A DNA stretch of 64,000 nt, from assembly GCA_013339765.2 (NCBI GenBank), contig JABSTR010000962.1:1103001-1167000 (forward strand), written 5' to 3'. Below, piece by piece: positions 57,201-64,000 of this stretch; the first letter of the stretch is position 1, and each line of letters begins with the position of its first letter. Origin of the DNA: Haemaphysalis longicornis (taxonomy: Eukaryota; Arthropoda; Arachnida; Ixodida; Ixodidae). The notes beneath the pieces were generated by a model. It saw nothing but the letters and a program-made list of their open reading frames with translations, made no database searches and was not told the origin of the DNA. The position numbers were made by a program, and so were the translations under genes.

Positions 57201-57278
57201 ATTGCGTCGAGAAGGGCGAAAGCAAAACAACGGGCAGGCAACGTAGTAAACGCTGCAGGAAAGCGATCGGCTTACCAT
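47961..57278 (-). CDS. CCDC130: CCDC130/YJU2B-like splicing factor, seven exons, intact
   Basis: This is a nuclear protein of the CWC16/YJU2 family, which works with the catalytic spliceosome. Exons on the minus strand are 57278-57276, 57146-57013, 56126-55952, 54027-53943, 52793-52621, 49911-49773 and 48253-47961. The phases all agree, giving 1002 nt or 333 aa (human about 396). The N-terminus reads MAERKAVNKYYPPEW; exon 3 carries the zinc-binding pairs CDGC and CHLC inside FEMPYNIWCDGCGNHIG and FRMKCHLCDNHFEIKTDP; later come WDPKENEQ, MATDAMFKLEHD, a coiled-coil basic region, and SLHISLVPET. The acidic tail is YGNYSSEEEET, like human DYSDSESE. YJU2 itself differs in the N-terminal and C-terminal blocks, so I favour CCDC130. 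It shares a promoter with BET1. Its introns hold a SINE, a LINE fragment and two inverted-end elements. Confidence 0.93.
48518..48717 (+). mobile_element. tRNA-derived SINE (Ruka-like), copy 5
   Basis: It begins after a short poly(A) at CTGCTGAGCACGAGGATGCG, so the A box is missing. The B box and body are intact and it ends CTACAATCAATC. It lies antisense in the last CCDC130-like intron. Confidence 0.93.
49049..49661. mobile_element. Inverted-end element with repeated TCGAATGGCATTTGA-type units
   Basis: The left end GTTACACGAGCGCTTCG and the right-end complement GTACACGAGCGTTTGA are inverted. Variants of CAAATGCCATTTGA recur at both sides. It is non-coding, in CCDC130-like intron 6. The exact boundaries are approximate. 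Confidence 0.6.
49773..49911 (-). CDS. CCDC130: CCDC130-like exon 6
   Basis: It encodes SKKKELHLQAEKDRALLKKS then SLHISLVPETAEDSRIAKLL and TLMPTQ. The donor CAGA|GTGAGG (phase 1) was chosen over GTAAAG further on because it joins to exon 7 as SDERQRMKRNEI, matching the family. Confidence 0.9.
50205..50400 (-). mobile_element. LINE reverse-transcriptase-region fragment
   Basis: CATCAGCCTGTCTACCCCCA, CTGCAGGACAAAGGCCTCTC and CTCACCTGCCCATCTAACTT are phrases I recognise from abundant arthropod non-LTR retrotransposons, which carry them antisense to the reverse transcriptase. Only about 200 bases remain. It lies in CCDC130-like intron 5. Confidence 0.6.
52029..52540 (+). mobile_element. Dispersed repeat family B, copy 2 (LTR-like)
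   Basis: It pairs with 46049-46643 in the same orientation but is shorter by internal deletions. It contains ACTATATAAACCGC as a possible TATA box. It lies in CCDC130-like intron 5, ending 81 bases from exon 5. Confidence 0.7.
52621..52793 (-). CDS. CCDC130: CCDC130-like exon 5
   Basis: It encodes DKEIGKKMATDAMFKLEHD, an acidic/basic stretch, and PALARLEHLQDRWRDDYSSN then QLLRKSFR. Acceptor CTTCCAG, donor CGG|GTAACG, phase 0. Confidence 0.92.
52991..53818. mobile_element. 828-base element with inverted ends of about 48 bases
   Basis: The left end TTAAAGGGGCCATACAGACA and the right-end complement TTGAAGGGGCCAAGCAGGCA are followed on both sides by a GTTT(T)ATTC(G/A)AAAGA block. It is non-coding and fills most of CCDC130-like intron 4. 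A single end of the same family seems present near 17760. Confidence 0.75.
53943..54027 (-). CDS. CCDC130: CCDC130-like exon 4
   Basis: It encodes NMDYEIICGARRQERRWDPK then ENEQVAPD. Acceptor CTTTCAG, donor GATG|GTAAGT, phase 1. Confidence 0.92.
55952..56126 (-). CDS. CCDC130: CCDC130-like exon 3: zinc-binding core
   Basis: It begins FEMPYNIWCDGC and includes VRYNAEKSKVGMYYSTPIYK and CHLC; four cysteines in two CxxC pairs. The donor is CACAG|GTGAGG, phase 0. Confidence 0.95.
57013..57146 (-). CDS. CCDC130: CCDC130-like exon 2
   Basis: It encodes AERKAVNKYYPPEWTPGHGS, then INKFRNSHPLRDRARKLHLG and ILVIR. Acceptor TTTCACCAG, donor ATCAG|GTGGGC, phase 2. Confidence 0.93.
57276..57278 (-). CDS. 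CCDC130: CCDC130-like exon 1 (start codon only)
   Basis: The coding part is a bare ATG followed at once by the donor GTAAGC. The 5' UTR lies to the right. The choice rests on the phase-0 join to GCGGAAAGAAAG, giving MAERK, matching human MGERK. Confidence 0.8.
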
Positions 57279-57773
57279 TTTCTGGAATCAGTAGGACTGG
57301 CTTTCGCAGACCTAGGCGGCTGTCGCCTTGTCCTTGAACGTGCTGCGGACCTTGTTAAATTAAACCAAAGCACCACAAACGTAAATACACATCGCTTCGA
57401 CCTGACGAAGAAATCGCGACAGCGCAGAAATGACTGAGCTTCGGATTTGGATTGGCACGGCCGGTCATTTCTGCTGGAGTGTTTCTGCTTTTTAGACATA
57501 ACCAGACAAACCTCTATAAAATAAAATTTATTTTTATTTTTGACGTTTAATTAGTTTATTTTAAAAGCACAAACGTTTAAACATAATATCAGTTAATCAA
57601 ACGATTAGCTGACAGTCCAGTCCAATCAAGACAGTCCAATCCAATCTTTAAGTGACGTCAGAGAGCGTGTTATGATGACGTAGCTCGCGCCCGCTGAGCG
57701 CTGCGAAAGCAGCTTGTAGGCTGCGTGTACTTCGTGTTTATCGTTAAGATTTGAAAGCCAACCACACGTAATC
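57279..57773. promoter_or_regulatory. Shared divergent promoter of CCDC130-like and BET1
   Basis: There are 495 bases between the two start codons, which face away from each other. The centre (57520-57600) is AT-rich; the BET1 side is GC-rich and lacks a TATA box near the start. The arrangement suggests bidirectional transcription of two housekeeping genes. Confidence 0.75.
57622..57660. promoter_or_regulatory. Three CCAAT boxes and a CRE palindrome
   Basis: CCAAT occurs at 57622-57626, 57636-57640 and 57641-57645, and TGACGTCA at 57653-57660. NF-Y and CREB/ATF-type factors bind such sites. They lie about 115-150 bases before the BET1 ATG. Function is inferred. Confidence 0.65.
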
Positions 57774-57810
57774 ATGCGGCGAGCCCAAACATCATCGCAC
57801 GGATACGCCA
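57774..57810 (+). CDS. BET1: BET1 exon 1
   Basis: Twelve codons plus one base, ATGCGGCGAGCC to TACGCCA, donor GTAAGT. The ATG context AATCATGC is ordinary. Confidence 0.93.
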
Positions 57811-60642
57811 GTAAGTATTCTGTGGGTGTCATGTGTCGCGTTTGGTCGTCCGGGGTTGCCACAAGCCCGCAATGTTGGTTTCGCACAGCTGTCCAGCTGC
57901 ACGCATAACGTCCGCTCTTGAAGCTCCTTGACGTTTCTGAGAATCAACGAAAGTTTTTCGCATGCGCATTTTGTTCGCAAGCAAGTGCTTGAGCAGCGCG
58001 AGTAAAGAATGTAGGGCATTGGTGCGCACTTCCTCATAGAACCACGTCTACTTTCCGTGCTTGCTATGCTGTTTTTGCATGTCTGTTGACGGCCCCTTGC
58101 CTTATCTAACCAAAAAGCAGCAGAGTTTATAATGCCACGTAAAAATTTGTCTTGCAGATGGATCCAGTTACAGAGACACAGTGGAGGAGGAAAACTCCCA
58201 TTTGATCGATGGCTTGAAATCGAAAATCTCATCCCTGAAGACGGTACGTCATCTCAGAGTCAATACTTACTGAACAACAGCTTGTGAAAAAAAAAAGTTT
58301 AAGTCAAAGCCAGTGGTTCTTTTTTGTGTAACAGTGCCGGATATGCCATGGGTAGTCCACGGTCTCGATCTGTTAGGGCAGGAAGGAAAAAGCTATTTGC
58401 CCAACCTTAGTGCGTTTTCAGGCCACAGAGTTTCTGTGCACGACAAAGGTACATACAAGATAGGCTTACAAAACAAAATAATAGTTTGGCATTCTGAAAC
58501 GTTAGCACAATGATTAAAAACTGGTTTGATCATTTCACTTGCTGCGTATATAGCTCAGCGGTTGCTACGCAAGTTCTCAACAGTCCACCCACATCAACGC
58601 CTCTAACTCACTGTGACAGTCTATGGTTGTCGGCTAAAAGGGGACGGAGAAATCCTTTCAATGTCCCAAAGCCTATTATCGCTTTTGTTGATATATCCGT
58701 CCAGCATAAAATGCCATGATGAGTCCCTGATGAGAATGCCCTGATGTGGGTGAATTGTTGAGAACAAAGTAGCATTTACCATGCTTTACACAGCTTCTAA
58801 AATGATCAAAGCATAGTTGGGGTCTTCGGCATTTAAGCAACACCTTGGCAATGAGGTGCACCGTAGTAGAGGGCTAGAGTTTGATTTAGACCACCTGGGA
58901 ATCTCTAATGTGTGCTAAAGGATTGTATGGGTAGATGCGGTTCCTGTTGCTCATTGACATCACCCAAAAATTCTCACGCCATCATTCGAACCGATAATGC
59001 GAAAATACCTCACGGCAGCAAATTGTGACGATGACACAGCATTACGTTGGTAAGGCCATCGCACAGCACATTCACCGCCTGCCTCATCATCGTGTACTGT
59101 GCATCAGGTGACACAATTCTATAAACTCAATACATCATGACATGAGGTATTCACTCAAGAGGTTGAGCAGCAATAATTCCAGCAATGAATGATGGCACCT
59201 TGTGGTTTTAATTGAAAGAACTGTAAACGAGTGGCATGCACGCAGAATGTGCTCTGATTTGTTTTTGAAATGCCCTCTTCAACACGGGCATCCACATATC
59301 TGGCAGTGATTTGTGGTCGTCAGAACTCCACAAGTGGTCATCATGCACAGAATGCAAATAGCTGAATGGATTGTATAACCACTTCTAGAACATCTGACTC
59401 ATATCCTAAGAACGTTGCACCTGTTTTGATCAGTGGTCTTTCATTAACTTCAGATGCATTATTAGTAGCTGCACTGTAAAACGTGCAGTCATGTCATGCA
59501 CTGCTGTGTGCAAGATACAGAGTGGCTGGGTGACACAATCTCTGCTAATGCAGTTTCTAACGACTGTGTTGCCTGCTTGCGCTATGCAGCTATTCATTGA
59601 GCCAATGCAGCTGGTAGACTAGCTTGAAAGTGTAAACGTCAAAACAAAATTCATTTCTGCAATCCACTGTCTCATTTAGGACAAGTCATTTGAACTCAGT
59701 CGTAATCAAAACAGCTGAGCTAAGCTAGGAAAAAAATTCGCCATTGTCATCAGCTTATGTCCACCACAGGATCTAGGCCACATCCAACAACTCCTATCCT
59801 ATGTTGCCCAAATTAATTCCTTCTTATGTCATCCCTACGTCAAGTTGTCCATACTTTCCTTCTTCTAGCAATTAAGAAATGGGCTTGCTGACCAAGTCAA
59901 GTCAAAAAGTAATGTTTTGATATTTCAGTACCCCTAGGGGTACCTTGTTAAATTTTTTTTCCTGACCAGACGGCATTCCATCAAACATTGGACTGCATTT
60001 CCAACTGTTAGAAGTCTACCCGCTGCGGTGCTGCTGAGCGCGAGGATGCGGGTTCGATTCCCGGCCATGGCGGCCGCTTTTCTGATGGAGGCGAAAAGCA
60101 AAAACGCCCGTGTGTACGAGATTTCGGCGCACGTTAAAGATCCTCAGGTGGTCAAAATTAATCCGAAGCCCTCCACTACGGCATGCCTCATCTCCTGCGT
60201 TGCGTTGGCGCGTTAAACCCTACAATCAATCAATCAGTCAATGCTAGAGCAGTCTGCCATCAGCAGCCTTTCTGTTACTCTGATAATCTACCTGTTTCAG
60301 TCCATGCGCATCACATATTTCCAGCCAAACTCCACTTATATCTCTTAATTTCAGCTAGGACGTTTACGGCAGTCGGTGTTTACTGTGGTAGTTGGAAAAG
60401 TCTGAAGGTGGGTTTGTTTGCTCTTCTAGATATCCATCGACATTGGCCAGGAGGTGAAGTACCAAAACAAGATGCTTAATGACATGAACACGGACTTTGA
60501 CGCCGGCGAGGGCATCCTCAAGTCGACGATGGGGAAGCTCGTGAAGATGAGCAAAGCCGGACACAACCGCTACATATTTTACCTCATGCTGTTCTCTCTG
60601 TTCGTGTTCTTCGTCATATACATTTTAATGAAGTTTAATTAG
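57774..60642 (+). CDS. BET1: BET1-like Golgi vesicle SNARE, three exons, intact
   Basis: BET1 is a Qc-type SNARE on ER-Golgi transport vesicles; with syntaxin 5, GOSR2/membrin and SEC22B it drives fusion at the cis-Golgi. Exons are 57774-57810, 58158-58243 and 60430-60642, joined in frame to 336 nt or 111 aa (human 118). It starts MRRAQTSSHGYANGSSYRDT, close to the human MRRAG...YANSGY pattern. The SNARE helix covers residues about 22-85, with VEEEN, LKSKISSLKTISIDIGQEV and QNKML. A C-terminal membrane anchor lies at residues 89-108 (IFYLMLFSLFVFFVIYILM) with almost nothing after it, as expected for a tail-anchored protein. A poly(A) signal follows 39 bases after the stop. Confidence 0.95.
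58158..58243 (+). CDS. BET1: BET1 exon 2
   Basis: Acceptor TCTTGCAG. It encodes NGSSYRDTVEEENSHLIDGL and then KSKISSLKT, the first part of the SNARE motif. Donor ACG|GTACGT, phase 0. Confidence 0.95.
60018..60242 (+). mobile_element. tRNA-derived SINE (Ruka-like), copy 6
   Basis: The A-box region is shortened (ACCCGCTGCGGTGCTGCTGA); the B box and body are nearly consensus, with tail CTACAATCAATCAATCAGTC. It lies in BET1 intron 2, about 190 bases before exon 3. Confidence 0.94.
60430..60642 (+). CDS. BET1: BET1 exon 3
   Basis: Acceptor CTCTTCTAG. It encodes ISIDIGQEVKYQNKMLNDMN, the rest of the SNARE motif, and the membrane anchor, ending KFN and TAG. Confidence 0.96.
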   Translation: MSIDIGQEVKYQNKMLNDMNTDFDAGEGILKSTMGKLVKMSKAGHNRYIFYLMLFSLFVFFVIYILMKFN

Positions 60643-60681
60643 GAGGAGGCACCACCAAAACGACTTGTTTCTCATTGTGTA

Positions 60682-60687
60682 AATAAA
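60682..60687 (+). promoter_or_regulatory. BET1: BET1 poly(A) signal AATAAA
   Basis: Canonical hexamer 39 bases after the BET1 stop, giving a very short 3' UTR. Confidence 0.75.
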
Positions 60688-61204
60688 CTTTTCTACTCAC
60701 ACCACTTGGGCTTAAAGTTTGCCTTGCCAGCATCTTTGCTAAAAACAAGTCATAAATGTATTCCACTGCACAAATATTGCTCAAAGTAACTGAGCATAAT
60801 TTTTTAAAAACAGATTTCACTAATGAAGTGTGCACTAATGCAGGTTTCACTAACAAAGCTGAAGTGATCCTGTTTTGGTTTTCCCCGCGCTAACATACAC
60901 CAACACTTCAGGGTTCAGTAGCACTCTCGCGGTGCAAGTATTCATGTTAGCCTCAAAATCTTGCATGTCTCACGGTAGATATTTAACGTGCCACTGGGAA
61001 AAACTAAACTATGGACCCCGGTAATCTTTGCTACTGTGCCACGAATAAATACCAAGTTTTGTGACTGCAGCCATTTTCTAGACTTCAGAAATACTTGCAA
61101 ACAGTGTCAGTTTTGCTGTTACAGTTTGTCAAATTTGAGGTAGAAAGCACACATGAAGCATGGCTCAGGTGTTGTCGCACAGCTGATAACCAATAATCTC
61201 CGAT

Positions 61205-61392
61205 ACATTTTTAACACGAAAGTGTTTTAGCTGGGGTACACAAACCTCACCGACGTCGTACCCGCCACGGGAGTGAGACAACCAGAAAAAGTTTTATTGG
61301 CGTGGTAGCGCTAGGTTTCGAGCCCATGATCATTCTGGCCGAAACGGGAGATGTGAAACGCTCTACCGACTGAGCCATAAAGTCGTGCCCGG
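61205..61392 (-). mobile_element. Second tRNA-headed SINE family
   Basis: On the minus strand ATGGCTCAGTCGGTAGAGCG gives a good A box and GGGCTCGAAACC a B box. The stretch between them is about nine bases too long for a true tRNA. An unrelated body follows with CCAATAAAACTTTTTCTGG and CTCCCGTGGCGGGTACGACG. I read it as a SINE, not a working tRNA gene. Confidence 0.6.
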
Positions 61393-63975
61393 GTGGTTGT
61401 ATGAACGCGCCTTATGTCCTTCCCTCTAACTTCTCCATTCAGGTGGTGCTGCCATCTAGGAGAGGCGAAGCCATGTAGTGCGTCATGACACTAATGAGCG
61501 CCGATAGTTGGCGCCTCAATAGGGCAGCGTGTAGCAGCGGAAGCTGCTGTGTTTACCCGTCCGCCGCCTATGTAGAATGCCACTCAGCTTCGCCGCGTTC
61601 CACAAGCTGAGCTCGTCGCAACTCAAGCGTCTGCCGTACACGCCACGGAGCACGACCGAAGTGGTCACACCTTTGCCGAAGCGACCCGCCAGCAGGACGT
61701 CGCTCGCCAAGCACACCCACAAGACTGCTGCCGACCCGCAAATCATGCTCCTTTCGCTGTAGCATACTGTGACTTCACCAAACGATTCGCTTGCAACCCA
61801 TTCGGTTTCGTTCGCACAGTTTGCGAGCACCTGGGGTTTCAATTGGATTTAAGCAATGCTCCAGCGCGTGTAATCCAGTCTCCAATGTTGATGCATTTAA
61901 CGGTGCCATACCGACGAAATATAAATAGCGATGTGCAAGTTCATATCGATGCACAATAAACATCCAAATGCTCCTGTGAAGGCACATTTCACTTGCCTGT
62001 TTTAACGATTCCTATGAAAGAAGGATCAACCACAATTTCTTTGTGTAGTCTTCTGTTGCACATTGATGAGCATACTATTTCTTTGTCTGCATGAATGCAG
62101 GAGCAGTATGTTGCAACCCAGTTCACCTGCCCTGCCCAGTGCAAGTGTCCCATCAGTTACTTCAAGGCCAGTGAGGAGACACCGAGGCACTTTTAGGGAA
62201 AAAAGAAACGTTGAAATGTTTTACTGCTGCAAAAATTACATCAGAATCTTCCTAAATGTGCGCAGCTGCCTCTTTGAGACAGGCTTACATACGTGAACAC
62301 GTGCAAACAGCAGCTCACTCGTATTTTTTTATTTCACAAGCAGAAGCGCGTTCTCTAGCTCTAAGTAAGCTGCCACAGCCAGTGAATAACACTTTCAAAC
62401 TTAACACATTTCACGGAACTCGATAACCCTACGCTCTACTGATTAAATATTTATGCAGCGACAATGGTGACATGAACAAATTGCAGGATGAGAACAAGCA
62501 CGGCTTGCGCGTATTGCTGATATGTAGGGCTCAAGTTGCATGTGCAAATTTGCGTAGGAACACCTCCGCGTAGCAGTCCCCAAACAGCACAGACTCGAAG
62601 GAAAACGCAGGCGCTCGGACACTCACATCGACACACTGTGCTCGTCAACGCTTAACAAATGCACTTTGAGACACACAAATATACAGTTCTGCTAGAACGT
62701 TTCGTTGGCGTATTCTCACAAACTGTGTTAGCGTTGCGCGGATGCAAGAGTCGTACAGTGCGAGTTGGGACCCTTCGAAGCAGCAAGAAAAAGGCTTGCC
62801 GTGAAGCATAGTACGCTAAAATGTTGTAAAATAAAAGTATGACTGACTAGATTCTTGTAACACGAAACTAAAGCTGCTCAGAAGCATCTAGAACAAGAAC
62901 AAGGAATGAAGATGAACCCAGCTTATTTACAAAGACTAGCATCTTTAAATGCGTACTTTTTGTTCTGGCCTGCAAAGGTCGTACACTAAATACTATAAGC
63001 CATAGACATCTGACTAGTAGGAGCCATCAGAAAAGATAGTTAAATTGCCGTTAAAAAAATTTTGAATGATCTGCTCTGGTGTCATTCTATATTGTTTTAA
63101 GGAAAAGAAAAACCGCAACTGCTGTTTCTGAGTGCTCTTTTGTATTGCAAAATTGCGCTCGCAGTTGAAAAAATGCCCTTGAAGTAAATATTTTGGCAGA
63201 AAAAACTTTCAAAATTAAAATCACTTTTAAGCAAATAGGCAATAACTCCACGCCATTTTTAAAATCAATTGTTTTAAGAAATTTGTTCGAAGCAAAATCA
63301 GACAATTTAAGCAAATAGGCAAATAATTTGTTCAAAATAGTTTGTTCTAAGCAACCTGCTTGAGCTGAAAAAGCCAGGAGTGCAGCTAGCAACAAATGAA
63401 ACATGAACGCGAAAACATAAACCTGAACACACAACTTTCGTGATTTTTTTTTCCGATAGGGCCAAATGATTGCATGGGTCACAATTCAGCAATCACTGTG
63501 CGGATGACTGAGACATCAAGTGCAGTCATTGTATTCCAAAACTACTGGAACTACGCTTCCACAACCATGAATTCCAAGATGTGTGTTCAACTTCAGGTTT
63601 CGTTCATAGCATCTCATTTGTTAAATGTACAAGTATACAAATGCATGACAAGGATGTAAGAAAGCCGATGCTAGCACGTCGCACAATTTTGACACAACTT
63701 CCAAAGCTTCACTACCAGGCATTTCCATTTTCTTTTTTTTTTTTTTGAGCTTCACTTACGTGAAGTAAAAATTGAAGTTTTTTGCAAATAGGGCATTGCA
63801 TCGGGGCAATCGAACTGAAATGATGTTGCATTTGCTTAACATTTTAGGCAATCAGTAGGAGAAGTATACTGGCTTTTACAGACCTGGCTGGTTTTCGTCA
63901 AGTTCTTGAATGCATGACAGCCGAAACCAGAAGTTTATGAGCCGAGCTCACTAATACACAGTAAAAAGCTGGATA
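61393..63975. other. Gene-free sequence
   Basis: I recognise no exon. A GC-rich stretch at 61480-61760 is open on both strands but shows no domain and adjoins the SINE, so it may be part of a larger repeat. The region from 62900 is AT-rich with poly(A/T) tracts. Confidence 0.45.
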
Positions 63976-64000
63976 CAGTCGAACCTCGTTATAACGAAAT
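63976..64000 (+). mobile_element. pogo/Tigger-like terminal repeat cut by the window end
   Basis: CAGTCGAACCTCGTTATAAC followed by GAAAT is the canonical 5' end of a TA-inserting pogo-type element. The rest is outside. Confidence 0.65.

Noticed and set aside
61516..61842. 108-codon minus-strand frame near the second SINE
   Set aside because: No domain; it lies in GC-rich sequence open on both strands next to a repeat.

Overview
This is a eukaryotic, intron-rich animal window, most likely from a hard tick (Ixodidae, probably a metastriate such as Rhipicephalus, Dermacentor or Hyalomma). The evidence is animal genes cut by GT-AG introns, plus six copies of a tRNA-derived SINE that has Pol III A and B boxes, a shared body and a (CAAT)n tail. 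That SINE looks like the tick 'Ruka' family. The species call is inference; no marker gene in the window settles it.

Five protein-coding genes can be supported. (1) 293-548 (+): last exon of a WDR76-like WD-repeat gene. (2) 2987-8463 (-): four exons of an MFSD4B-like sugar transporter, with a very long Ser/Thr/Asn-rich extracellular loop and one single-base frame break. (3) 24029-39871 (+): twelve exons of a CLIP4-like CAP-Gly/ankyrin microtubule linker, with two single-base frame breaks. (4) 47961-57278 (-): seven exons of a CCDC130/YJU2B splicing factor, fully in frame. (5) 57774-60642 (+): three exons of the Golgi SNARE BET1, fully in frame. Genes 4 and 5 are head to head over a 495-base promoter with three CCAAT boxes and a perfect CRE palindrome. 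Genes 1 and 2 are tail to tail.

The rest is mobile-element territory. About 9.2-24 kb and 40.4-46 kb hold no gene I can recognise. Dispersed through gaps and introns are the SINEs, a second tRNA-headed SINE, LINE 3' ends, a decayed PIF/Harbinger copy with a transposase fragment, an 822-base element with 6-base target duplications, several pogo/Tigger-like elements in TA sites, and long hairpin elements with arms of up to about 275 bases. Two repeat-rich families (11657/20991/23337 and 46049/52029) look like pieces of longer elements.

The genes do not form an operon or pathway. BET1 and CCDC130 share a promoter; the others are separate neighbours. The three frame breaks and a corrupted tandem copy near 34.1-34.5 kb suggest that part of the oddness is draft-assembly error. 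I found no CRISPR, toxin, viral or biosynthetic system.
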